DNA from: CAYMJK01 sp043101635
Lineage (GTDB): Bacteria; Planctomycetota; Phycisphaerae; Phycisphaerales; UBA1924
Reading direction: 5' to 3'
NCBI GenBank assembly: GCA_043101635.1
Contig: JBICIE010000013.1
Location: 1-40,701, forward strand
Length of the DNA: 40,701 bases
Within the stretch, counting starts at the first letter, position 1. Each line of letters starts with the position of its first letter. The notes below the pieces were generated by a model. It ran no database searches, had not been told where the DNA came from, and saw only the letters and a program-made list of their open reading frames with translations. Made by a program: the position numbers and the translations under genes. This document shows positions 14,551 through 22,350 of this stretch, piece by piece.

Positions 14551-16230
14551 TCAACGCACGCCGGCGCTCAGCGAACCCCAGCCCTTCAGGTCGATCAGCG
14601 CCCGCCCTGGCTCGGTCTGCCACGGCAGCATCGGACGCGGCCAGGCGACCCGCCGGCCGGCGCTATCGATGCGCTCGAATCCCAGACGCAAGCGGCCATC
14701 CGCTTCGATCCATGCAGGATCGATCTCAACCTCGGCGACCCAGCGCTCCGCCTCGCGCGTGATGGCGCCGGCCGCAGCGCCGCCGCCCTCGCGCAGGCGG
14801 ATGCGTCCGGCGACCGGATCAAGCTCGACGACCGCGAGCGGGGCGCCGCGCGGGCCGAACCACAGTCGCCCCTGCTCGCGCACGCCGCCATCGCGGGCCG
14901 GGGCCCGGGCTTCGAGGTACACCGTCCAGATGCGCTGGCCATCGGCCCGGCGGACCTGTCGCAGCAGCGCGCCGGTGGCGCCCGGGGCGCGGGACGGGGC
15001 GGCGGTGGGGGCGCCGCTGCGCCAGCTCGCCAGCGTCCAGTCGTGCAGCATGGGGGCCAGGCGCAGGCCGGGCGGGCGCACCGCCAGCGCGCCATCCTGC
15101 GCACGCACCACGGCGCGCCGCTCGCCGATGACGACTTCCAGCTCTCGCAGGCCGCCCTCAGCGCGGGCCTGCTCTTCCACGGCGACCGCGGCAACGGCCT
15201 CGGCGCTGAACGGGGCGATGGCGATCGGATCGGAGGCGCCCGGGGTGCGCGCATCGGCGGCCCAGCCGATGCGCTCGTCGGGCGACAGGCTCGCCAGCCC
15301 GACGATGGCGAAGGTCGGGCCGCTCGGGCTGGCGCCGGCGCCGACATCATCGATGACCCAGGCGCGGGCGGAGTCGAGGGTCTGGAGCCAGAGTCCGACG
15401 CGCAGGGCGCGGTCGTCGGCGTCGAGGCGGGGGTTCAGCAGGTCGGCCAGGAGGTGGGTCAGGTCGGCCCGCTCGGGCTCGAAGGCCGGGGCGACGGCGG
15501 GGCCGAAGTCGATCGCCGCGGCGAGGCGGCGCACGAAGCGGTCGGCGAGCTGGGGGTCATCGAGGCGGAGGCGGTCCAGCGCGATGGCCCATCGATCCTC
15601 GAACTGCCGTGCGAGCGCCTCGACGGGCGCGTCGGCGAAGGTGTCGGCGGGCGCCATGGCGGCGCTGCCGCCCAGGCCGCGGCTGATGAGGCGGAAGCGC
15701 CAGCGCGTCAGCGGGCTGCGGGCCTCGGGCTCGAACCAGGTGAGCTGGGACCTGCGCCCGGCGCGCAGGGAAATGTCGGGCCAGGGGGGCGGCACGAAGA
15801 TGGCGTCCGGGGTCGGGTCGGAGGGCTCGGCGCCCAGCCAGTTCAGGGCGATGCGCCGGCCTTCGAGCCAGAGCCCCTGACCGGCGGCGCCGGGCTGGAT
15901 CTCGGCGGTGATGACCCAGAAGCCGGCGCCGGCGCCGGGATCCTCGGGTTCGAGGGCGCGCCAGACGCCGGGATCATCGAGCCAGGCCGGCGCGGGCCCG
16001 GGAGACGGCCGGACCTCGAGCCAGTGCAGCGCGACGGGGACGATGCGCCCGTCGTCCATCTGCGCCGGGGCGAGCGGGGCCGGGTCGCCGGTGACCCTGA
16101 CCGGGGCAACGAGGGTTCGACCGGGGATGACGTCGATGCGGGCCTCGGTCGGCTCGAGCCGGGGCCCGCCCAGGCCGTCGCCGGCGCAGCCTCCGAGCAG
16201 GGCGGCGCCGGCGAGCCAGGCGCCGAGCAT
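14551..16230 (-). CDS. Large putative lipoprotein, function unknown
   Basis: A 559-residue protein reading from ATG 16230. The N-terminus MLGAWLAGAALLGGCAGDG is a lipoprotein signal with lipobox LGGC, so Cys15 would be lipidated and the protein held on a membrane outside the cytoplasm. An upstream ATG at 16311 would hide the signal and overlap the divergent aquaporin start, so it is not preferred. The body has several Trp-rich, beta-like stretches and ends in a segment (VEIDPAWIEADGRLRLGFER) that resembles carbohydrate-binding CBM9-like folds, but this is weak. No catalytic motif was recognised. Confidence 0.7.
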   Translation of the reverse strand: MLGAWLAGAALLGGCAGDGLGGPRLEPTEARIDVIPGRTLVAPVRVTGDPAPLAPAQMDDGRIVPVALHWLEVRPSPGPAPAWLDDPGVWRALEPEDPGAGAGFWVITAEIQPGAAGQGLWLEGRRIALNWLGAEPSDPTPDAIFVPPPWPDISLRAGRRSQLTWFEPEARSPLTRWRFRLISRGLGGSAAMAPADTFADAPVEALARQFEDRWAIALDRLRLDDPQLADRFVRRLAAAIDFGPAVAPAFEPERADLTHLLADLLNPRLDADDRALRVGLWLQTLDSARAWVIDDVGAGASPSGPTFAIVGLASLSPDERIGWAADARTPGASDPIAIAPFSAEAVAAVAVEEQARAEGGLRELEVVIGERRAVVRAQDGALAVRPPGLRLAPMLHDWTLASWRSGAPTAAPSRAPGATGALLRQVRRADGQRIWTVYLEARAPARDGGVREQGRLWFGPRGAPLAVVELDPVAGRIRLREGGGAAAGAITREAERWVAEVEIDPAWIEADGRLRLGFERIDSAGRRVAWPRPMLPWQTEPGRALIDLKGWGSLSAGVR

Positions 16231-16279
16231 CCGACAGTCCAGTTGCAGGGCGTGCGGGCGGCGCCAACACTGTCTGACG

Positions 16280-17008
16280 ATGGCGACTGTGCGGCAGAGA
16301 ATCCGGCGCATCGCACCGCGCCTGGCGGCCGAGTTTCTCGGGACGTTCGGCTTCGTGCTGTTCGGGTGCGCTTCGATCGTGGTCTCCAGCGCGGGAGCCT
16401 ATGCGGGGGCGGATTCGGCGTCGCTGGTGGCGATCGCGCTGGCCCATGGCCTGATGCTGGCGGTCGCCGTGACGGGCGCGGTGTACATCTCCGGGGCGCA
16501 GTTGAACCCGGCGATCTCGATTGCGCTGATGGCCCTCGGCAGGCAGACCGCGGTCAAGGCGGGGATGTATGTCGTGACGCAGTTGTTCGCGGCGGCGTGC
16601 GCTGCGGGCATGCTGATCCTCCTGCTGGGGGCGGATGGCGCCAACAACCCGCAGCGCGGGACCGCGATGGGCGCGACCGTCGGGTCGCTGACGGAGGCGG
16701 GGCGCTTCTGGCCGGTGTTCGGATTCGAGTTCCTGCTGTCGTTCGCCCTCATGTACGTGTATCTGGCGACGGTGGTTGACCGGCGGGCGCCGCGGCTGGG
16801 CGGGCTGTGCATGGGGGGCTTCGTGGCGGTGGCGATCCTGAGCGCCGGGCCGCTGACCGGCGCCTCGATGAATCCGGCCCGCACCTTCGGGCCGGCGCTG
16901 TACGGGCACTGGGACATGCACTGGGTCTACTGGGTGGCGCCGGTGTGGGGCGCGGCGATGGCGGCGGGGGTGTACCGGCTGCTGGGCCAGCGCGAGGTGG
17001 CCGAGTGA
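16280..17008 (+). CDS. Aquaporin / MIP family channel
   Basis: A 242-residue membrane protein of the major intrinsic protein family with six hydrophobic segments and two half-helices. Both NPA motifs are intact: NPAISIALMALG after segment two and NPARTFGPAL after segment five. The N-terminal helix has the typical LAAEFLGTFGFVLFG, whose AEFxGT pattern is shared across the family. Length and the short loops fit a water-selective aquaporin better than a glycerol facilitator, but the pore residues were not compared. The start ATG 16280 lies 49 bases from the start of the divergent lipoprotein gene. Confidence 0.9.
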   Translation: MATVRQRIRRIAPRLAAEFLGTFGFVLFGCASIVVSSAGAYAGADSASLVAIALAHGLMLAVAVTGAVYISGAQLNPAISIALMALGRQTAVKAGMYVVTQLFAAACAAGMLILLLGADGANNPQRGTAMGATVGSLTEAGRFWPVFGFEFLLSFALMYVYLATVVDRRAPRLGGLCMGGFVAVAILSAGPLTGASMNPARTFGPALYGHWDMHWVYWVAPVWGAAMAAGVYRLLGQREVAE

Positions 17009-17069
17009 GGCGCGGGGGCGCCGGGAGCGGCTTGACCCACCGGGGCCCGGGCGTACGCTTGAGGCCGCC

Positions 17070-17142
17070 GGGCAGGTAGCTCAGTTGGTAGAGCACCGCA
17101 CTGAAAATGCGGGTGTCGCCAGTTCAAGTCTGGCCCTGCCCA
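17070..17142 (+). tRNA. tRNA-Phe (GAA)
   Basis: Acceptor arms GGGCAGG (17070-17076) and CCTGCCC (17135-17141) pair fully, with discriminator A at 17142. The D arm contains AGCTCAGTTGGTAGAGC, the anticodon stem is CCGCA/TGCGG with loop CTGAAAA (anticodon GAA at 17103-17105), and the T arm is GCCAG-TTCAAGT-CTGGC. The 3' CCA is not encoded. Confidence 0.97.
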
Positions 17143-17312
17143 TTCGGGATGTGTTCGGGGTGTGGTGAGTGCTGGCCGGGCCGCCGGGGGCAGGGCGCGG
17201 CTTGGGGCTCCTGTTTCATCGATGCGCGTTGATCGGCCGGGCGCCTTGGGGTGCGAACTAGCATGGCTGCGCGCCGAGGCCTCGCGGGCCCGGTGGCAGG
17301 TGACGGGTTCGC

Positions 17313-18758
17313 ATGATGTTCAGCGGCGGGAAGCGTGAAGACATTGCGGCGGGCGCATGGGGCGCTGCGCTGCTGTCGCACGAGTTGCTGCTGGGGCAGC
17401 GTCTGTGGGTGCATGCGATCGCGCGGTTCGTGGTTGCCGGGCTGGTGCTGGCCGGGGCGCTCGTCGGACGGTATGTCGGACAGATCGGGCGACTGGAGCT
17501 GGTGGTCCTGACCAGCGTCGCCGGGGCCTTGGCGCTGTACAACGTCGGCATCCTGCGGGGCATCGGCGATGCCCGTGATGAGCAGGAGTCGCGGCGGCGC
17601 TTCGGCGACCGGCGCCGGCTGCTGCACGCGTCGATCGTGCTTGATTACACGGCGCTGACGGTGTGCCTGTGGTGCGTCGGCGGCGTGCGGAGCCCGCTGC
17701 TGGCGCTGTATCTGTTCCACATCGTGATCGCGTCGATCCTGCTGTCGCGCCGGGCGGCGGTGGCGTCGGCGCTGCTGGCCTCGACGCTGCTGGCGGGGCT
17801 GGGCGTGGTGGAGATCACGGGCCTGCTCCCGGCGCGGACCCCGGCGAGCCTGGCGTCCGGGGGGGGCGCCCTGGACGGGCGCTACCTGGCGACGGTGCTG
17901 GTGGTGTACACGGCGCTGTTCCTGCTGGTGGCGTGGTCGCAGACGGCCATCGCCGAGGCGCTGCGGTGGGCGGAGCGCAACACGCGCCGGAAGGCCCGGC
18001 AACTGGAGAAGCTCAGCGCGATGCGCCGGGACTTCCTGCACGTGGCGATTCACGATGTGGGCGCGCCGATCGGTACGGCCACGATGCTGCTGGAGAACCT
18101 GCGCGACGGGGCGTGCGGGCCGCTGACGGAGGCCCAGACGTCGCAGGTGGAGCGGACGCTGGGGAAGCTGGGGGCGCTGGACGCGCTGCTGCGCGACCTC
18201 CGCATCCTGGGGGAACTGGAGAGCGCCGACCTGCGCGCGCACAGCAAGGCGATCGGGCTGCAGGACCTCGTGGCGGAGGTGCTCGCGGAGCACGCCGACG
18301 CCGCGGCGGCGGGCGGGCTGTCGCTGACGATGGGGCAGTGCGACGAGGCGCCGGTGGTGGGCGTGCCCCGGCTGCTGCGCGAGGCGATCGCGAACTACAT
18401 CAGCAACGCGATCCGGTACACGCCGCCGGGGGGGCGGATCGTGGCCCGTGTGATCGCCGAGCCCGCGGCGGTCCGGGTGGAGGTGTGCGACAGCGGCGTG
18501 GGGATCGCCCCCGAGGACCAGGGCCGGCTGTTCCAGGAGTTCGTGCGGCTGGAGCCGACGGGCGGGGGCGGGCGGCCGGCGGGAAGCACGGGGCTGGGGC
18601 TGTCCATCGTGCGTCGGATCGTCGAGGCGCACGGCGGGCGGGTGGGCGTGACCAGCGCGCCGGGCCGGGGCAGCGTGTTCTGGTTCGAGACGCCGCGGGA
18701 TGGCTACCTCGGGCGGGGAGGCGGCCAGGGGGCCGTCAGTGGACCCGCGAGCGAATAA
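17313..18758 (+). CDS. Membrane sensor histidine kinase
   Basis: A 481-residue protein. About five or six hydrophobic segments fill residues 35-210, with no large outside domain and no PAS domain, so the stimulus may be sensed in the membrane. The dimerisation domain has the phospho-accepting His247 in FLHVAIHDVGAPIGTATMLL, where HDVGAP replaces the common HELRTP. The ATPase domain has the N box NYISNAIRYTPPGG (361-374), G1 DSGVGIA (393-399) and G2 GSTGLGLS (424-431). It autophosphorylates and passes phosphate to a receiver. The convergent receiver gene overlaps its last 23 bases, making that protein an obvious but unproven partner. Confidence 0.9.
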   Translation: MMFSGGKREDIAAGAWGAALLSHELLLGQRLWVHAIARFVVAGLVLAGALVGRYVGQIGRLELVVLTSVAGALALYNVGILRGIGDARDEQESRRRFGDRRRLLHASIVLDYTALTVCLWCVGGVRSPLLALYLFHIVIASILLSRRAAVASALLASTLLAGLGVVEITGLLPARTPASLASGGGALDGRYLATVLVVYTALFLLVAWSQTAIAEALRWAERNTRRKARQLEKLSAMRRDFLHVAIHDVGAPIGTATMLLENLRDGACGPLTEAQTSQVERTLGKLGALDALLRDLRILGELESADLRAHSKAIGLQDLVAEVLAEHADAAAAGGLSLTMGQCDEAPVVGVPRLLREAIANYISNAIRYTPPGGRIVARVIAEPAAVRVEVCDSGVGIAPEDQGRLFQEFVRLEPTGGGGRPAGSTGLGLSIVRRIVEAHGGRVGVTSAPGRGSVFWFETPRDGYLGRGGGQGAVSGPASE

Positions 18759-19110
18759 CCGACAGGATGTGATCGCGATTGACGGGCTTCTGGAAGACGC
18801 CGGCGAAGCCGAGGTCGGCGGTATTGGTCATCAGGTCCATGTTGTCGCCCACGGAACTGATCAGATAGACCGGCGCCTTGTTGCCCAGGGCCCGAAGCTG
18901 GAGGAGCAGATTGACGCCGGAGTCGACCTCCTCCATCATGAGGTCCAGGAGGATGAGATCGGGCGCGGCCTGACGGTAGAGGCGGAGACCCTCCTCCCCA
19001 TCGCGGGCTTCGAGGACGGCCATGCCGCCTGCCTCGAGCATCTGCCGCACCGCGAGGCGATAGTCGGGGTCGTCATCAACATAGAGGATCAGGGGCTTGT
19101 CGCGTTGCAT
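18736..19110 (-). CDS. Stand-alone response regulator receiver, coupled to the hox operon
   Basis: A 124-residue protein made only of a receiver domain. The acidic pocket is Asp12-14 (YVDDDPD), the phospho-acceptor Asp56 in LILLDLMMEEVDSG, the switch Ser85 in YLISSVGD and the Lys108-Pro pair in FQKPV. There is no DNA-binding output domain, so it must act by protein contact or in a phosphorelay. Its ATG at 19110 lies 22 bases inside the end of the hydrogenase protease gene, so it is very likely translated from the hox mRNA. At its other end it overlaps the convergent histidine kinase gene by 23 bases. Confidence 0.92.
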   Translation of the reverse strand: MQRDKPLILYVDDDPDYRLAVRQMLEAGGMAVLEARDGEEGLRLYRQAAPDLILLDLMMEEVDSGVNLLLQLRALGNKAPVYLISSVGDNMDLMTNTADLGFAGVFQKPVNRDHILSVIRSRVH

Positions 19111-19619
19111 GGCTCACTGTTGCGCAGGAGGAGGGAGTCGCAGATCGGGCCGTCGGTGGTGGCGTCGGCGAGGCGGCTGCGGCGGAGGGCGTCGAGCAGG
19201 ACGGCCGCGGCGGTCTCGAGGTTGGCGCGTGCGGGGGGGCTGAGGCGTTCGCCGAAGCCGTCGAAGTCGACGCCGCGGACGCCGAGGAGATAGGCCTCGC
19301 CGCGCCAGCCGAGGGCCTGTTCGGCGAGTGCGATGATCGCTTCCGGGGCGACGGCGTGGGTGGAGAAGGAGGCGCCGGGTCGGGGCAGGAGGCGGCGCAG
19401 GAAGCACGGCTGGTCGCCGGCGGCGGAGGCGTCGACGAAGATCGCGCGGTCGTGGGCGGCGATCTCGGCGGCGTGCTCGATGTTGAGTTGGTAGTCGGTG
19501 GTCGCGGTGACGCCGTCGAGTGCGTCGGCGGCGATGCGCTCGGCGAGGGCAGGGCCGAGGCCATCGTCGAGGCGGCCCGGGTTGCCGAAGCCGATCACGA
19601 TGGTGGAGGGGATGGTCAC
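19089..19619 (-). CDS. hoxW: [NiFe]-hydrogenase maturation protease (HoxW-like)
   Basis: A 176-residue endopeptidase of the HyaD/HybD/HoxW family. The GTG start at 19619 overlaps the hoxH stop as GTGA. The N-terminus IVIGFGNPGRLDDGLGPALA carries the GxGNxxxxDDGxG motif. A second metal-site Asp lies in FVDAS (about residue 63), and His88 lies in STHAVAPE. In this family these residues hold Ni of the unprocessed large subunit and direct removal of its C-terminal tail once the active site is complete. The HoxH next to it does have such a tail, 27 residues after the last Cys-x2-Cys-x2-His. The gene name follows this context. Confidence 0.88.
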   Translation of the reverse strand: MTIPSTIVIGFGNPGRLDDGLGPALAERIAADALDGVTATTDYQLNIEHAAEIAAHDRAIFVDASAAGDQPCFLRRLLPRPGASFSTHAVAPEAIIALAEQALGWRGEAYLLGVRGVDFDGFGERLSPPARANLETAAAVLLDALRRSRLADATTDGPICDSLLLRNSEPCNATSP

Positions 19620-21067
19620 TCGGGGCTCCTGGCGCGCCGGTCGAGCAGTGCGCCATCGGGCCCGACGAGTTCGACGGTGAGGGGCATGCGTCCGACGGCG
19701 TGGGTGGCGCAGCTCAGGCAGGGGTCGTAGGCGCGGATGGCAACCTCGACGCTGTTGAGCATGCCCTCGGTGATCTCTGGTCGCCCGTTGAGGCACTGCT
19801 CGGCGACCTTCTGGACGGAGCGGTTCATGGCCTCGTTGTTGCTGGTGGTGGAGACGATCAGGTTGCACATGGTGACGAGGTCGTCATCGCCGACGCGGTA
19901 GTGGTGAAAGAGCGTGCCGCGGGGGGCCTCGAGCACGCCGACGCCCTCGCTGCGGCGTTCGCCGGCGGCGCCCAGCTCGGATCCCTGGAGATCGGGGTCG
20001 TTGAGGAGGGCGATGATCTTCTCGATGGCGTGCAGCGTCTCGATCATGCGGGCCCAGTGATAGGCCATGGTGGTGGGGCAGGGGCGTTCACCGAAGAAGT
20101 CGCGGAAGTCGCGCCGGGCGGCCTCGGCCTCGGGCGTGTCGATGAAGTCGCAGGTGTTGAGGCGGGCCAGGGGCCCGACGCGGTACCAGCCGGTCTGGGG
20201 GCCGCGGCTTCGGATGAATGGGAACTTCATGTAGGACCAGTCGCGGACCTCCTCGGCGAGGACATCGAGATACTGCTCGACTGGAACATGGTCGAGGATG
20301 GTGGCGCCATCGGGCGCGACGGCCCGGAGGCCGCCGTCGTAGAGGTCCATTGCGCCATCGTTGCGGACGATGGAGAGGTGGTTGGATTCGAAGGCGCCGA
20401 ACTCGGCGAGCGACTCGAAGTGCTCGGTGGTGTAGGCGCGGGCCAGGGCGAGGCCATCGCGAGACCACTGGAGCATCTGGTCGGCGGCGGCGAGCAGGGC
20501 GTCGCGCTCTGGTATCGAGAGGTTCTTGTTGACGCCGCCGGGGATGGCGCCGATCCCGTGCACCTTCTTTCCGGCGGTTGCGCGGATGACCTCCTGGCCG
20601 AACTTGCGCATCTGGATGGCCTGCACGGCGAGGTCGCGGCGCTGCGCGATGACGCCGAAGACATTGCGCTGGTCGGGGTCAGCGCTCGCGCCGAAGAGCA
20701 GGTCGGGGCTGGCGAGATGGAAGAAGTGCAGGCTGTGGCTCTGGAAGATCTGGCCGTAGTGCATGAGGCGGCGCACCTTCTCGGCGGTGGGAGGAAGGTG
20801 GTCGGCGCCGACGATGCGGTCGACGGCCTTGGAGGCGCAGAGGTGATGGCTGACGGGGCAGATGCCGCAGAGCCGCTGCACGACGACGGGCATCTCCCAG
20901 TACGGCCTGCCCTGTATGAAGCGTTCGAAGCCGCGGAACTCGACGATGTGCAGGCGGGCCTGGGTGACGCGCGACTGCTCATCGAGCAGGATGGTGACGC
21001 GACCGTGTCCTTCGACGCGGGTCACGGGCTCGATGACGACTCGTCTGGTTGTGCCGGCCTGCGTCAT
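19616..21067 (-). CDS. hoxH: NAD-linked [NiFe]-hydrogenase large subunit HoxH
   Basis: A 483-residue catalytic subunit. The two Cys pairs that hold the NiFe site are complete: Cys67 and Cys70 in RLCGICPVSHH and Cys450 and Cys453 in DPCLSCATH. The N-terminal EPVTRVEGHGRV is the family signature. After His456 comes a 27-residue extension (AVGRMPLTVELVG...) that should be cleaved by the adjacent protease. The length, the DPCLSCATH form and the HoxFUY neighbours place it in group 3d, the bidirectional NAD(P)-reducing cytoplasmic enzymes. It catalyses H2 = 2 H+ + 2 e-. It follows hoxY by 9 bases. Confidence 0.96.
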   Translation of the reverse strand: MTQAGTTRRVVIEPVTRVEGHGRVTILLDEQSRVTQARLHIVEFRGFERFIQGRPYWEMPVVVQRLCGICPVSHHLCASKAVDRIVGADHLPPTAEKVRRLMHYGQIFQSHSLHFFHLASPDLLFGASADPDQRNVFGVIAQRRDLAVQAIQMRKFGQEVIRATAGKKVHGIGAIPGGVNKNLSIPERDALLAAADQMLQWSRDGLALARAYTTEHFESLAEFGAFESNHLSIVRNDGAMDLYDGGLRAVAPDGATILDHVPVEQYLDVLAEEVRDWSYMKFPFIRSRGPQTGWYRVGPLARLNTCDFIDTPEAEAARRDFRDFFGERPCPTTMAYHWARMIETLHAIEKIIALLNDPDLQGSELGAAGERRSEGVGVLEAPRGTLFHHYRVGDDDLVTMCNLIVSTTSNNEAMNRSVQKVAEQCLNGRPEITEGMLNSVEVAIRAYDPCLSCATHAVGRMPLTVELVGPDGALLDRRARSPE

Positions 21068-21076
21068 CGGTCCTCC

Positions 21077-21625
21077 TCACTCGTACTTGATGAGCCGGTA
21101 CGGCAGTTCAATGGGTTCTCCGGCGAGCAGGGCTTTGAGCGCGGCCCAGATGGCGTCGGCCGAAGGAGGACAGCCGGGCAGCAGGTAGTCGATCCTGACG
21201 ACTTCATGGCAGGGGCGGACCTTGTCGAGCAGGAGCGGCAGTTCCTTGTCGGACGGGACGATGCGATCCGGATTGTGGACGCTGGGGCCATCGAGGTAGG
21301 CCTCGCGCAGGCATTCGTCAACGGGCACGAAATTGCGCAGCGCGGGGACCCCGCCCATGGTTGCGCACTGGCCGACGCTGACGAGTATGTCACAGTGAGC
21401 GCGAAAGTCGCGGAGCACGCGGACATTTTCCTCGTTGGCGCAGCCGCCCTCGACCAGGCCGACCTGGCAGCGGCTGCGGAATTCCTTGAGGTCGTTGAAG
21501 GGGCTGCGGTCGAAGTCGACGATCTCGGCGAGTTCGAGGATGCGCTCGTCGATGTCCAGCAGGGACATGTGGCAGCCGAAACATCCGGCGAGGGAGCAGG
21601 TCGCGATGCGCGGCTTTGCGGTCAT
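21077..21625 (-). CDS. hoxY: NAD-linked [NiFe]-hydrogenase small subunit HoxY
   Basis: A 182-residue small subunit of the short type that carries a single proximal [4Fe-4S] cluster. Candidate ligands are Cys15 and Cys18 (AGCFGCHMSLLD), Cys87 (VGQCATMGG) and Cys152 (LPGCPPSAD). No signal peptide is present, as expected for a cytoplasmic group 3 enzyme. It passes electrons between HoxH and the diaphorase part. ATG 21625 overlaps the hoxU stop as ATGA, so the genes are coupled. Length is typical for the family. Confidence 0.95.
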   Translation of the reverse strand: MTAKPRIATCSLAGCFGCHMSLLDIDERILELAEIVDFDRSPFNDLKEFRSRCQVGLVEGGCANEENVRVLRDFRAHCDILVSVGQCATMGGVPALRNFVPVDECLREAYLDGPSVHNPDRIVPSDKELPLLLDKVRPCHEVVRIDYLLPGCPPSADAIWAALKALLAGEPIELPYRLIKYE

Positions 21626-22350
21626 GGCAACTGCTCCGGGGGCCGGCCGGGGGTGGGCTTGAGCTTCGAGCCGATGGGATCGCGGTCGTACCTGCGCTGG
21701 CCGATGGGGGTCTGGTAGGCGGCGCCCTTTCGGAGGATGGCGCCGACGGGGCAGGCGTCCACGGCGCTGTCGGCGGCGTCGAGATCGGTCTCGGCGAGCG
21801 GGCCGGGGGCGTTGACGGCGAGGCGCTTGTCGGGGCCGCGCCCGGTGAAGCCGAAGACGGTCTTGCCATCGACATCGCGGCTGGCGCGCTCGCAGCGGGC
21901 GCAGAGGATGCAGCGATTGCGGTCGATCATGACGTCCGGGTGGGAGGCGTCGACGCTGCGCCGGGGCCAGAGGAACGGGTAGCGCGGGCCGGTGACGCCA
22001 AGGCGGTAGGCGAGGGCCTGCAGTTCGCAGGCGCCGCTGGCCTCGCACATCATGCAGAAGTGATTGCCCTCGACGAAGAGCATCTCGATGATGGCTCTGC
22101 GCCAGCCGATGACCTCCTCGGTTTCGTTCTCAACGACGAGGTCCGGGGCGACGGGCTGGGCGCAGGCGGGGGCCGGGCGGCCGTTGACTCGCACGGTGCA
22201 GACCCTGCAGCCGCCGTAGGGCTCCAATTGCTGGCGGTGGCAGAGGCGCGGGATCCAGATGCCCGCGGCCTCTGCGGCTTCGAGGATCGTCTGGCCGCGG
22301 GAGGCGGTGATGAACCTGCCGTCGATCGTGAGCTTGACGCTGGGTGTCAA
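21622..22350 (-). CDS. hoxU: Hydrogenase diaphorase subunit HoxU
   Basis: A 242-residue iron-sulfur protein similar to the N-terminal part of NuoG. A [2Fe-2S] domain has Cys37, Cys48, Cys51 and Cys63. A His-Cys3 cluster motif follows (His97, Cys99, Cys102, Cys108 in GNHFCMMCEASGACELQ). Then comes a Cys-x2-Cys-x2-Cys motif (CILCARC) with a later Cys in DACPVGAI. It wires HoxF to HoxY. The start is TTG 22350, overlapping the hoxF stop as TTGA; GGAGG at 22360-22364 is correctly spaced and no ATG or GTG fits between it and the conserved KLTIDGRFITA. Confidence 0.94.
   Translation of the reverse strand: MTPSVKLTIDGRFITASRGQTILEAAEAAGIWIPRLCHRQQLEPYGGCRVCTVRVNGRPAPACAQPVAPDLVVENETEEVIGWRRAIIEMLFVEGNHFCMMCEASGACELQALAYRLGVTGPRYPFLWPRRSVDASHPDVMIDRNRCILCARCERASRDVDGKTVFGFTGRGPDKRLAVNAPGPLAETDLDAADSAVDACPVGAILRKGAAYQTPIGQRRYDRDPIGSKLKPTPGRPPEQLP

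Noticed and set aside
19520..21718. 732-codon open frame opposite hoxW, hoxH and hoxY
   Set aside because: No recognisable fold or motif; the hydrogenase genes on the other strand are certain.
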